The notes under the pieces were generated by a model, which saw nothing but the letters and a program-made list of their open reading frames with translations, was not told where the DNA came from and ran no database searches. A stretch of 64,000 nt of DNA from contig KN887621.1 in the NCBI GenBank assembly GCA_000934455.1, positions 23,828 to 87,827 on the forward strand, given 5' to 3'. Below are positions 12,201-22,890 of this stretch, one piece after another. Source of the DNA: Apostichopus parvimensis. Its lineage: Eukaryota > Echinodermata > Holothuroidea > Aspidochirotida > Stichopodidae. A program made the translations under genes and the position numbers. Within the stretch, counting starts at the first letter, position 1, and the number at the start of each line of letters is the position of its first letter.

Positions 12201-15200
12201 TGATGTAATCCTGTCGATCCTGGATGACACCTGCAGAACCTTTGTCGGCTGGCTTGATGATAATGTCACTGCGAGACATCAGTAAGGAGAGTGCTGTACG
12301 CTCATCTCAAAGGTTGTCGTGTGTTTTGCGGAGAGTAAAGTTTGACTGGTTAGTCTCAGAGCTGACGACTTGTGTGTAGGCTTGTAAAACAGGGACTCTG
12401 TTCTTAGGAGGCATCCAATAACTTTTCTTGCAGAAGGGTTCCCGTTCAGTTAGAGGATCATCTAGGAAAAACTCACGAAGGCGAATTCTAAGAAAGAAAT
12501 AAGTAAGATCTTAGCTCAGTTCCGCTTTGTGAAATGATGGAGGAGTAGGACAGAAGTTGAGTCCTTTGGAGAGAAGCCTAAGGTGTGTACTGGTAAGAGT
12601 AGAAGAAGATAAGTTAACAACTGCAGTTGAGGATGGTGGTTCAGACTCAGGTGGAGTCTGGGGTCTTCTAAAACGGTTGCAAGAGGTACCTTTGCGTCTT
12701 TTCTGGATGTCAATTTTTTCTTATTTCTTCTTTCTGTGAGTCCAATGTTCTGCTGAGACAAACAAAAGTTAATTGTGTTAGTGTACTGAGTCTATTCGTC
12801 ATCGGTGCAGCAATACTGAAATCAAGCTTCAGCCTCACGATATCATCGTTGAGGCTATCTAAGGACGATTGGCAGTGTTTGGTGAGGATGTTGATGAGAC
12901 GGATAGAGGTGCTGTGTAAGACTCGGTTCCACTCTCTCTGGAGTCCTGAAGGGAGTGTTACTAGTGCTGGTTGGTATGTAACCTGTAGACCTGATGGAAT
13001 AATGCGGGAGAGAGAGTAGAACATGTAGTTGCATAGAATAATAGCGCTGGGATTTCTGCATCAATTTTCTGAGTTTCTACAAAAGAAAATGGTGAGACAT
13101 GGTGAAAGCAGCGGAATGAGTAAATGATAAAAATGAATGAAAAACTGAAACACAAGAATACAAATACAAGTACAAATACAGAGTAGATAAGGAGGATCAC
13201 CCAAAAGGATACAGTAACAGAGCAGCTGAAATCAAAATAAAATAAAACTGTTAGCAAACTGCTTATCCACTCGAGAGCCTGTGTAAAAGAATGTGTAAAA
13301 GTAAGTTAGCCTGACGTTTCGATCCCAGCAGGATCTTCTTCAAAGGCTCTAGAAATAAAATTCTTTTATATAGAAAAAACACATCAGGAATTAGTAAAGT
13401 TTATCAGAAAAGAATTATCGTTATCCTTAATGTTTCACTTTAATGAAATCATTATCTTGAAAAAGAGTTGTGCGGTGTTCAATCTACCAGAAAGCAACTG
13501 TAAGGCGACTGTTTGTGCATACGTCATGTGTACTTTACATGATGGACACGTACATTTATTCACTAGTAAAGCAATTTAATTTCAAAAAAAGTTTTCTGTA
13601 CGTATTATTATCGCTAGTATCATGCTTAATATATTGACATATTGAAGCTACGTCTAGTATTCTATGTTGGTATGCATTCCTGTTGTAGTTGAAAAATGCT
13701 GATAAACACATAAAACCAAAATATGTATGAATCTTGTTACGTTAATAGTTTTATGTACCTCTTATTCTGTATCCAATCACCACAGCGACTGTGATGATGA
13801 TGATCATCGTGACCAGTACGGCGATTATGGTTATTGTGGTGGTGTATTGTGGAGGTGTATTTTGGATCTGTTCGGTGGGAAGCACTATAAATAAAACAAC
13901 AATGCGGAATGGTCATAAACAACTAGTAATCATGGAAACACTTCACAAAGCTGCGCATTTATTGAAACGTGTATTAACTTACCATTTGGAAAGAGCAGAT
14001 CAATCTTTGTAGAAAGGCTAAATAGTTCAGCATTCTCTCCTACAGCGCGACACTCTACGGTAACTCTATTTTGAGTTCTTTGAGGAAAGTCAACATTAAC
14101 AGTCAGAGATATATCATACAAGTCACCCATCTGTGTCACCGTAAATTGATGTTGTGTAAATTCAATGACTGTTTCCTCTTGAAAGGCTCTCCATTCAAGA
14201 GCCACTTTAGGTCTTATTCCCATCACCGAGCAAGTCAAAACGTCCTGAGGTTGTTTCTCCAGGACGCAATATTGTTGGTGATTACATCCATCTATTACTG
14301 GAAAAACTGGAGTTGGATAAACTAAAATAAAATAATACATGAAATATATTATGTTTGTATATATTTGGTGTTAGATTTTTAGCCTTTGGTTCCCGAAACT
14401 GTTATTAGATCGAATGGTATATAGAATAAAGGAATCAAACTATGTGCCCAAACGAACAAATATCTTGCGAAACTGCATTTTTCTATCAACAGTAAGAATA
14501 TGCCTAATAGTTTAAAGTATTATGCAATTTGGGTAAAGCATAAAAGATAAAACGATATAAACCATCCTACCTATCACAAGCACATCGTACAACACAATGC
14601 CGCCACTGACACCGTTATCGTAAACACACGCGTAGAGTCCTTCGTGTTCTACCAACGTGTTCTGTAAAGAAAGACTGTCCTCATCTTCCAGCTTGTATTC
14701 CTTGTTGCTGATTATTGTGTAATTACTTTTCTGAAAGATGCTAACATACAGAGTTTCAAAAGCGTCTTGTTCAGGTGACCATTTCCAAATGACTAAATTT
14801 AATCCAAGGTCTTTACAGGATAACTTCATCGGTGAATGGATCTCCAAATATATTTTGTTGGGAGTTGCCAAGGAAGTGTAATCCATCTCTTTTTCAATCA
14901 AAAGAACGTTTTCTTCTTCCACCAGATTCAGTGGTACACTATTAGCTCGGCAGACTAGAAGACTTAAGACAGATGACTCCCCGAAAGAGAACGTTGCTGT
15001 AACATGTGATGTATATGTTACATTATCAGTTGTGAAATTCATGTAGAGTGATGGTAGGATGCGATCACCTCCATGAGTTTTTATAGTCCAATTCAATTTG
15101 ACTGCGGGACGGCTATCTCTGACAAAACAGTTTACCTCAACGGAATCGGTTGTCGACTTAACACAGGTAGTACCGTATGTGTTCGAACACTCCTCGATGA

Positions 15201-18200
15201 CGGGAATGGTTATTGCTGGTTTCACTATAAAAAAAACAATGAAGAGTACATTCTCTTGTAATGATCACATTGATTATTGATAGACACATGACTGTATCTG
15301 AAATGTATCTGAAAGTTAATGAACGACGATGGATGTTGTATTGCGTTTCCATGTGAAGAGCCGTAGAAGATCAGTTTGATATATTTACAGTTATTGTGAT
15401 ACTCCAATGCATGCAAGTTAGTATTTACCAAAATTGCCTGCATCATTTTCTGCATCTTTGGGTGATAATTTTATCCTACAGCAGCTCTGAAAATTTCAAA
15501 TGTGGGGGCATTTTTATGAATGCAACAGCTGAGTAAATAATCTCATATTAAAACTTGAGCTAACAAATGCATAATTTACTAAATTGTTAACAATGTATAA
15601 ATCATTCATCCAATGGGTAAAACAATATTATGTTACAATAATGTTACACGCGCGTACTAATTTAGAACAGTGTACAGCTATGTGATATACAGTACACAAG
15701 TAGGCAGTAGTATCCCGCTTGTAGTGAGACCTCTGATTGTCAATGCACCTAATGAACTTACTACAGAAATTTGGGAGAGACACATCATACATAGAGCGAT
15801 AAAGGAACTGAGTTTTACCGTTACATCCAAATGGGTAATACATTACAGTTCTTTGTTGGCACAAAATGTAAATATTAGGAAAATGACGCATTACGCGGTT
15901 TCCTAACGGTGTCAAATGTAAGAAGACGTAAACTAACAACATTGTACATTTTTCCGTCTTCAAGGAAAATCGTCATAAATATCGTTTTTCGTTTTGTTCT
16001 TTTTACAATACGTCCACAAATCTGATTTTTGCTTTGATGTTTTGCTGTACTATGTAAAACAGAAGAATCTGTTAACTAAGTACTGTTATATTCCTTCTTT
16101 AATTGTTTTTGCATAAACCATTTATTAAGGTAAACTAATATTATATAATGTGACTCATTAGGGCTAGCCTAGTGAAGCAATTTGAGACAAATAATATTAC
16201 AACTCCACAACTGAGAGCCTTCGCATTAATGAGGGGGAGGGGGGGGGGGAGGTTACATGCATACAAACAAATGAGAGTAGAAGATAACCATACCAAATAA
16301 TTCAGTATACCTTGAATGCATGTGTTTGCAGTCACTTTGCAGTAAAGGCCAGTCACATACTTCTTCAAATATCAAATAGATTCTGCTCGAGATGTCAGGT
16401 TAGATCGAGACATCAGTTTCTCGAACCATATTTTTTAATTGAATGTTTTTGTGCATGTTCTTTTGAATCCCTTCCTCTTACTTTCTCTGATTTGGCCTGA
16501 CATATATTACACTGATTGATCGTATTTACATGCATGCATTAGTACAAGCTTTCTTTGTAATTATCTGGACAGTTACTGATTTTTGTGCAATACCCCTTTA
16601 TAACCCTTATATTATGAGTTCCAGTTGGAAAATGGAGTTTGGGGTAGAGGCCTATATATATCAGATGTACTGAGTAAAAATTTTTTAAAATGTGACTGAT
16701 GTTGTAAAAGTTGAAGGATACGCGCTCTGTCTCTTCTAAAAGCGCTTGTTTCAGTCTTGTCCTAAATGTTTCACTAGACCAGTAATGCTTGTTCTGCTAT
16801 CTTTTCAGTATCATTTCTAAGTTTAGATTATCTGATAATGCAACATCTACAACTAACAAGGAATTATCTTTTAGAACACTGAAAAAGCCTCAGAAAAGGC
16901 ACCAAAATATGAAGTCATCATTCCCTTTTTAACAGAAAAAGTAACTTCTCCCGAACTGCTAATAGTTAAACAAATATTTCAAAAGAACCAATCTATCATA
17001 TCCATTGATCAAACCTTGCCAATAAATGAGTGCGACGAAAGTTAACTGTGAAGCCCCTTGTTGGCACATGTCGGAAAGACTATATATTACATATACCTTA
17101 CTATTGTGTAACTCAGTACTGAAAATTAAAGATACTACAAAGCAAGGGCCCAAGGACACTATGGGTCCTTGCTTGTAAGGATTATTTACAAGGGAGCAGC
17201 ACTGTCCTAAAATTGTTATGTGGTCCGAAGTACACACAAAATATTATTGCCAAAAATATCACAAATCCACCGTTGGTCCTTTTGAGAACCTGTTGAGGAC
17301 CAGGTGTCTGATATGAGCAAGAGTTGGCTCTTTTTACAGAACTCACAGAATCATCCTAACTGTACTTATTAAGAATTTTAACAAAACCAAACCAAACCTT
17401 GATCTCTAATAACTTAGCACACAAAGGTTGCACAGGAGTCAACCTATGGACAATTTAGATCGAAATATGGCTACGAAAACTCAAATAATCAACTTGAAAG
17501 AAACTAATATATGGGACTGGAGGTCAATGCAGGTCAAAGGTTATTGCAAAAATACTAGTTTTTAACCACTAATTTGACCTTTGTTGACCTTGCATCACAT
17601 GACTGTTATATTTGGAAACGATCCCTTACCCCATTTACAACTAGTTCTCAAATATCAACCATGTCAGCCCCTGTCAATGGTAGTTTCACAAGTTATTGCC
17701 CAAAAAACACATTTTTACCCATACTTGACCTTTGGTGAACTTGGGTCACATAACGGTTATTTTGGAAAATGTGCCCCTACTTCATTCACAACTTATCCCA
17801 ATGTATCAGCCATGTCAGACTACGTGACAAGAAGTTGTTGCAAAAATTAGCATACGTTGGCAGTTTTTGTGCACCTGAGCAACCTTGAATGACCTTAGTT
17901 GACCTGATATTCCACTGTAGTCCCCTGTATTATTCCACATTCCAAGTGTGAAGTTAATCCACCATGATGTTTTTATCCCGTTGTTTACAAGCAAGTGTCA
18001 CTTACACACACGTATACACACACAGGCAAATTGCATATACGACATAGTTATAATCATATTAATCAACTATGTTCATCTACATATTTACTTGAAAATGATT
18101 GATGATGTCATATTTTATAACTTACTTCATTTCCGTTCTGACACTTTAGGTTTACAATAATTTAACTATCAAAGCTACATACCGGTTGTGTGCACACATA

Positions 18201-20557
18201 TAAGCTTCGAACTTGGTGAACCCGAAGGGGAGTCTAACGTTGATACTCGGAATACAGATTCATGGCTCGCAGTCACGTTATTGATAAGTAACGATCCGTT
18301 AGGATGAATATCATATTCTCTAGATGCGTAGCCTTCTCCAGTTTTCTTGCCATCATTGAGCAACAATATGCTCTTACCTTTATTAACATTGAACCAAGCT
18401 ATAAATGGGAAAAAACTTCCATTACAGGAACACGGAATGACTCCCACTGTACCAATTTCGACATACTGTGTCAGTGCGCATTCTGTATCTTCTACCGAAG
18501 TTGCTGTACAAGGGGAAAATAAAATGTGTTATGTCATAGTTATCGAACTCAGCCATGTTTTTATTTACTTAAATCGTTAAAATATTCAATTATGAAAGAA
18601 TAAAATCCGCAGTATAAAGAACAAAGAAAGACAGAGAGGAACCCCTCCCAGCGGTTACTTACCATTAAATACACTACGTTTGCAACATAATAGGAGTTTG
18701 GAAGCTAACAATGACTGGAATGCACAATGCAGATAGAGAGCAGAATAAATCTAAACAGAGTCAGTGTTTTACATAGTTTGATGACAGAGAATCGTGTAAC
18801 ATAATACCACAACCATGAAATAAACAGTAAAGAGCTGAATTTGCCTTTTAATACTTATCCTGTAGGACCTAATTGATATTTTGACTTCTGCTAACCCAAA
18901 CTTACCTTTGACCTCCACCCAAAATAACAGGGTTCTAGTACTCAATATAAGAAAGACACACGCCAACTATGAGTAATGTGATGTAACCTATATTGGGATA
19001 TCGTGTTTACAAGGTTTGTGTCAGCCTGTCACCTTTAATAACCCTAATTGAACTTTCATTTCCACAAAACAATAAGGTCGTTATGTTTATAGGAAAGCCA
19101 CATGCAAAATATGAGAGCCGATCAAGTTTCCTATCTGGAGATATCATGTTTACAAGGACTCCAAGTTTTGATCGTTGGTGACCTTAAATGAAAATTGTGT
19201 AAAAACTTAACACTACATAAAACTATACTACCATGCAAATATGAGCCTTTCATTTAATGTTTAGGTTCTGGAGAAACAGCGTTTTTGAATTTTTCATATT
19301 TTGCCCCCTGCTAACCCCAAATGACCTTTGACCCCATCCAAACAAAAGGGTTCTGCACTCATTATAGGGAAGTCACGAACAAACTATGAGAACTGAAGAG
19401 GATACCAATTTTGAGATATTTACACATACACACGTACACACATACAAGAACGCGCACACCCCCCAACTTAACTGCCTATGTTACTTACTTGCCTTTAGTC
19501 TTGACGTCTGATAATGTCCGATAATATTTGACATCCACCAAAAACAATAGGGTTATTCTGATCCATACTTTCTATCATAAGATATCATGTTTACAACATT
19601 TTCAGCGATTGACATATGGTGACCACAGATAACCTTTGGCCTCCACCAAAAACAACAGGATTATGTACTCATTATGGCAAATCCATATTCAGGATATGAG
19701 AAGTATCAATGATATCTAAAATAAAATATGTTTAAAAAGTTTGACAGCTGGTGACCCATGTGATCTTTGACCTCTCAAAACGACAAGAAAATCAATATAA
19801 CGCATCCACAAGATAGGTATGAACAGTATCCATGCCTCGAGATATCCTCTTTACAAGGTTTTCAGTATTTGACATCTAGTGAATTCAGGTGATATGTAAT
19901 CTCCACCAAAACATTAGTTTATTCTACTCATGATGATACATATTCATGTTAAGTGTAACGAGCATTCATACTTCCTATCCTGAGATATAATGTTTACTTT
20001 GTCAGTGTTTGACCTCCGTTGACCTCAGATAATCTTTGACCTCGAACAAACTATAGTTTTCTTCTATTCACTATAATGCATCCGCATGCCAAGTGTGAAA
20101 AGTATCCACGATCACAACTTAAGATATCGTGTTTACAAGGTATACAGTGTTTAACCTCTGGTGACCTCAGGTAATATTTGACCTCCACCACAAGCAATAG
20201 GGATATGCTACTTGATAAGGGGCATCTACATCCCACGTATGAAAACTACCCATAATGCCTATCTTGTGATATCGTGTTTACAATCTGGACGCCACTCACA
20301 CACATACACGCGCCGTCAAGACTGCATGGGTTTCTCTTGTCAACAAAACCAAAAATGGAAACCAAAAGACGTGCATGTTTGCAAAATGATGTGTGGTAAT
20401 TTACAAAGAAGCTCCTACAATATACAGTCACGATAGTGCAGCTACTATTACGTACGTAATGAATGCTTCTCCACTTTTCACTCGATTACTACTCACCTGA
20501 CGATAGTGCAAGTATTATCGTGAACGCTAAAAGGAGTCCTGTGTCGAGAATCGCCAT
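3194..20557 (-). CDS. Gene A: Ig-transmembrane-NACHT receptor (spliced, 10 exons, 1123 aa)
   Basis: Predicted type I membrane receptor with a cytoplasmic NACHT ATPase. Coding exons are 20557-20497, 18503-18183, 15224-14571, 14321-13983, 13884-13759, 10083-10034, 9611-9584, 9110-7618, 4144-3939 and 3287-3194. All have AG/GT borders, all phases agree, and the 3372 nt are divisible by three. Order: signal peptide (1-20), four Ig-like domains (21-458), transmembrane helix (about 474-496), basic linker (497-526), NACHT (Walker A GEPGYGKST 609-617, Walker B LLDGFDEYPD 688-697, TTRPS 722-726, CEWYAAHY 908-915), then a short LRR-like tail (1025-1123). NACHT proteins are STAND ATPases that oligomerise on activation; ligand sensing by the Ig domains is inferred. 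The NACHT exon has no credible start codon of its own in mature-exon sequence, which supports the fusion. The last exon is the least certain part. Confidence 0.85.
3939..4144 (-). CDS. Gene A exon 9: LRR-like repeat
   Basis: Entered in phase 0, matching exon 8; acceptor CTATTCTTCAG, donor CTGTG/GTAAGTGG. It encodes ISDLCLICSFSGFDGKDIRL, then LSSLSSVEKISIN and SSTFKELW, with leucine/isoleucine spacing like the degenerate leucine-rich repeats that follow invertebrate NACHT domains. Confidence 0.7.
4660..4759 (-). pseudogene. Orphan LRR-like exon relic in intron 8 of gene A
   Basis: After a TTGCAATCAG acceptor, one frame reads NFSLIINDELQLSGREVDCS and GLFATGTSSGLRW. It lines up with exon 9 of gene A (KISINTGGSEELSEEEV, GIKSSTFKELW). 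Its entry phase does not match exon 8 and its donor is poor, so it is treated as a decayed or alternative LRR exon. Confidence 0.4.
4760..7617. other. Remainder of gene A intron 8
   Basis: No further exon supported. A G-rich tract at 7015-7035, following a run of T, is the only notable feature. Confidence 0.45.
7618..9110 (-). CDS. Gene A exon 8: NACHT ATPase module
   Basis: Residues 527-1024 on one 1493-nt exon. The acceptor TTCTTATCACAG lies just inside the longer open frame, and the donor AATCAG/GTAAGT is strong. The exon opens with a conserved-looking pre-NACHT segment (QPIPYIKDR, KVFVEGG). Walker A GEPGYGKST (609-617), Walker B LLDGFDEYPD (688-697) and the sensor-like TTRPS (722-726) follow, then CQVPLFFVMF (about 783-792) and the NLR-style FYHKTVCEWYAAHY. 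No nucleotide-binding motif looks damaged, so the ATPase is probably functional. Confidence 0.92.
9584..9611 (-). CDS. Gene A exon 7: 28-nt micro-exon of the linker
   Basis: Acceptor TTGTTTCACAG, donor AATG/GTATGT, phase 0 in and phase 1 out. It encodes GIPLTKNAN. It supplies exactly the phase change needed to join exon 6 to the NACHT exon, the main argument that it is real. Confidence 0.75.
10034..10083 (-). CDS. Gene A exon 6: basic juxtamembrane linker
   Basis: A 50-nt exon with acceptor TTCTTTTCAG and donor GAG/GTAATG, entering in phase 1 and leaving in phase 0. It encodes RKYKMKRIKRVDIESE, a basic cytoplasmic stop-transfer segment followed by an acidic patch. Confidence 0.75.
10331..10440 (-). 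repeat. Penelope pseudo-LTR, 3' copy, with hammerhead-like core
   Basis: Direct repeat of 13239-13350. On the minus strand 10400-10438 shows TTGAGGA, a GATCC/GGATC stem with a small loop, then GAAAC, arranged like a minimal hammerhead ribozyme core. Confidence 0.7.
13239..13350 (-). repeat. Penelope pseudo-LTR, 5' copy, with hammerhead-like core
   Basis: On the minus strand 13309-13347 reads GCCT, TTGAAGA, a GATCC/GGATC hairpin, GAAAC, GTC and AGGC. The outer GCCT and AGGC can pair, and GUC is a classical hammerhead cleavage triplet. The first core base is U where C is usual, so activity is uncertain. Confidence 0.7.
13759..13884 (-). CDS. Gene A exon 5: stalk and transmembrane helix
   Basis: Residues 459-499, phase 1-1, 126 nt. 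A Pro/Gln/Thr-rich stalk (NTPPQYTTT) is followed by about 20 hydrophobic residues (IIAVLVTMIIITVAVVIG) and the stop-transfer charge YRIR. Because the exon is phase-symmetric, skipping it would keep the frame and remove the membrane anchor. Confidence 0.85.
13983..14321 (-). CDS. Gene A exon 4: membrane-proximal Ig-like domain
   Basis: Residues 346-458, phase 1-1, acceptor TTTATTTTAG, donor AATG/GTAAGT. The motif CSVMGIRPKVALEWR matches the RPxVxL signature of exon 3 and of the Ig exons of gene B. The second cysteine lies in VTVECRAVGE. Confidence 0.85.
14571..15224 (-). CDS. Gene A exon 3: two Ig-like domains on one exon
   Basis: Residues 128-345, phase 1-1, 654 nt with no intron between the domains. 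The first half has the motif CFVRDSRPAVKLNW and ends with LSLLVCRAN. The second half is a canonical Ig domain (KLSCKD, VIWKWS, EHEGLYACVYDNG). Several N-x-S/T sequons are present (for example NWT, NFT, NVT, NYT), as expected for an ectodomain. The donor is GATAG/GTAGGA. Confidence 0.85.
17535..17915. repeat. Diverged TGACCT-containing repeat in gene A intron 2
   Basis: Units of roughly 140 bp share a TTGACCTTTG-like core, (T)CACATAAC/ACTGTTAT and a TCAGCC/CATGTCAG segment. TGACCT half-sites recur throughout. Confidence 0.55.
18183..18503 (-). CDS. Gene A exon 2: N-terminal Ig-like (V-type) domain
   Basis: Residues 21-127, phase 1 at both ends, acceptor after a TTTTCCCCTTGTACAG tract, donor ACCG/GTATGT. 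It has the first-sheet pattern GVIPCSCNG..IAWF and the late-strand pattern GSLLINNVTASHESVFRVS, where an Ig domain usually shows Y-x-C. The second canonical cysteine is missing (FRV), so the fold may use other cysteines (C29, C45, C47). Confidence 0.8.
18880..20300. repeat. Diverged tandem repeat filling most of gene A intron 1
   Basis: Seven or eight imperfect units of about 100-210 bp, each with TTTGACCTCCACC or a variant, AAAAACAATAGGG, a GATATCATGTTTACAAGG block and TTTGACCTCTGGTGACCTCA. One site (19322-19334, TGACCTTTGACCC) is a direct-repeat-1 arrangement of nuclear-receptor half-sites. Confidence 0.7.
20497..20557 (-). CDS. Gene A exon 1: start codon and signal peptide
   Basis: The ATG at 20557-20555 opens a 20-residue leader: a short polar start, the hydrophobic run LLLAFTIILAL, then small residues (SS) suited to signal-peptidase cleavage. 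The donor TCAG/GTGAGT leaves one base (phase 1), which joins exon 2 to give Ala-21. Confidence 0.8.
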
Positions 20558-20899
20558 GTCTTCTCATACGTCCGAGAAAACCATTGCCGGATGATATAGG
20601 TGGCTATATTTCGTTTATTCTGAAAGCGGAGAAGGGAAAGAAAAGAAAACAGGTGTAAAGCGAACTGTAAAGCTGTTAAGCACATCCTAGAAATAACTGG
20701 GTTACAGTTTAAAACCATAACCAATTTCTGCTGATAAGAAACTGATGAGAATCGGTTTATCTCGCAGTAAGGTGTGGTTCATAACGATTCTGACCAGTTG
20801 TTTAAAGCCAAGGAGGCAGTTTGAAACTTCCCGTAGTCAAATTAGGTTGTTAAGGTACACAAATGAATACGTATTCCTTATGGTGGGTTATAGCAATTG

Positions 20900-21833
20900 T
20901 AGAATGACGTTACTTTACTCATTTTAAATGTTTCTTTGGAATTTTCGGAATATATGTCCCAGTCACAGGTACGATGTGGGTTTTTATGTGGAGAACGTGC
21001 TTGGATGTGAGCTAACTTTGGAATACCTATTTGGGGCCTGTGTGGTGTTTGAGTTATACGTGGGCAGTGGTACGTGGTCTACTTTTGACAATCCCGTACT
21101 TGTCAAGTGTGGGTTGTATGTGGACTGCAAGTAGGTATGACTTTTTTTGGTATGACTTATTGGGTTCAATGTGGGGTTTGACATGGGTTTGAAAAGGGAA
21201 CATCTGTGTGGGTAAATCAAGGGATGATCATACAAACGTCCAGTGGGTACAATATGGGCTGCACACATCCAATTAATGTGAGTATACCGTGTGATATATA
21301 CATATTGGCCCATTATGGTATTTTGGTACTCTGAGTTGGAGGGAAGGAGGGGATTTGAGGAGAGGCACCAATACATATAGCGTGGGCCCAGTACTTATGT
21401 GTTATTACTTGTGAAGCTTTGTTGAAATGAGGGTAGGATAAATTAAGTGGGTGGGTGGATGAATACTAGTATGAAAGTGAAGGGACATGCCCCTTGTGCC
21501 CAGCCTGGTTACCGGACTGCTTGGGAGGGGTTCATACTCAATGGAGTCTTATAGCCACCTTAGACAAATGCTCAATGAATGGTAAATACTGATATACACT
21601 GCAAGTTGACTTGATCATGTTGAGGTAAAACATTTGTTTGAATATTTTTGGGGGAAATTCAAGTCTACAAAAGCTAAAGCTCGGTAAGAGATCATTGAAA
21701 AGATAGACTTCCCAAATGTATTTTTCTCTACATTTTGTGACTATTTTCGAGCTGTACATTATTCAGTTAAAAGCCGCATTTCATTTTATCGGGACCTTGA
21801 AAACGTTGTTAAACCTGCAACATTCTTCCATAG
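20900..21833. other. TGG-rich sequence upstream of gene A
   Basis: Between about 21000 and 21400 the plus strand is rich in GTGTGGG, GTATGTGG and ATGGG words, like a decayed low-complexity repeat. No gene supported. Confidence 0.4.
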
Positions 21834-21882
21834 AGTAAGTAAGTAAGTAAGTACGTACGTACGTAAGTAAGTAAGTACGTAC

Positions 21883-21978
<96 letters not shown>

Positions 21979-22509
21979 NNNNNNNNNNNNNNNNNNNNNN
22001 NNNNNNNNNNNNNNNNNNNNNNNNNNNNNNNNNNNNNNNNNNNNNNNNNNNNNNNNNNNNNNNNNNNNNNNNNNNNNNNNNNNNNNNNNNNNNNNNNNNN
22101 NNNNNNNNNNNNNNNNNNNNNNNNNNNNNNNNNNNNNNNNNNNNNNNNNNNNNNNNNNNNNNNNNNNNNNNNNNNNNNNNNNNNNNNNNNNNNNNNNNNN
22201 NNNNNNNNNNNNNNNNNNNNNNNNNNNNNNNNNNNNNNNNNNNNNNNNNNNNNNNNNNNNNNNNNNNNNNNNNNNNNNNNNNNNNNNNNNNNNNNNNNNN
22301 NNNNNNNNNNNNNNNNNNNNNNNNNNNNNNNNNNNNNNNNNNNNNNNNNNNNNNNNNNNNNNNNNNNNNNNNNNNNNNNNNNNNNNNNNNNNNNNNNNNN
22401 NNNNNNNNNNNNNNNNNNNNNNNNNNNNNNNNNNNNNNNNNNNNNNNNNNNNNNNNNNNNNNNNNNNNNNNNNNNNNNGTAAGTAAGTAAGTAAGTAAGT
22501 AAGTAAGTT

Positions 22510-22540
<31 letters not shown>
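21834..22540. repeat. GTAA tetranucleotide microsatellite containing an assembly gap
   Basis: Near-perfect (GTAA)n with a few GTAC variants on the left side. Exactly 500 N (21979-22478) interrupt it, the usual placeholder for a gap of unknown size, so the true array length is unknown. Confidence 0.95.
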
Positions 22541-22890
22541 CAACTTTATTGAAGCCCAGAAGGAAATTACAAAGAAGAAGGAAATTCTGCGGTGAGCAAT
22601 ACAATAATTGATACAAAATACAAAAAACATTGATACAATGAATGATACAAAATACAAAAATACATTGATAATATACAACAGTTAAATGCAGTCTAAACAA
22701 AATATACACTAGCTCCAACAGCGCAACTAAGGGGAACGGCCAGCCCCCTCCCCCACCTCGTGAAGTTCTTGTTGTGAATAATAATGGCAGTGCCTCTAAA
22801 CGAAGAACGATGTCTATTTGTGTGTGATGTCAGCGACCTCAATCTACCGCTACGAGCAATAATACGGCTGGTTAGATGATAGTACAATGG
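22541..22890 (-). mobile_element. LINE 3' end abutting the microsatellite
   Basis: On the minus strand the sequence ends CAATAAAGTTGACTTACTTAC and runs straight into (TTAC)n, as LINEs with simple-repeat tails do. Upstream (22693-22887), the frame SGRLRSLTSHTNRHRSSFRG resembles the extreme C-terminus of a LINE reverse transcriptase ORF. The body of the element is missing or unrecognisable. Confidence 0.55.

Larger units (their letters stand above)
10331..13350 (-). mobile_element. Penelope-like retroelement (old, broken copy) in gene A intron 5
   Basis: About 3 kb, in the same orientation as gene A. Reverse-transcriptase-like segments include DVTYLYTNIP, GTAMGTRMAPSFAGLFM and WWRNIDDIFFVW (11423-11941), with an upstream block containing IIKPADKGSAGV (11971-12279) and a downstream block PLVVTFYPSLPPL with CRRPRNLRDIL (10882-11178). 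The ends are direct repeats of about 110 bp (10331-10440 and 13239-13350), as expected of Penelope pseudo-LTRs. A GIY-YIG endonuclease was not clearly visible. The coding region is interrupted several times, so this is a fossil of moderate age. Confidence 0.85.

Noticed and set aside
21786-22718. A 310-codon frame with (LLTY)n on both sides of the gap
   Set aside because: Pure translation of the GTAA microsatellite and the N gap.
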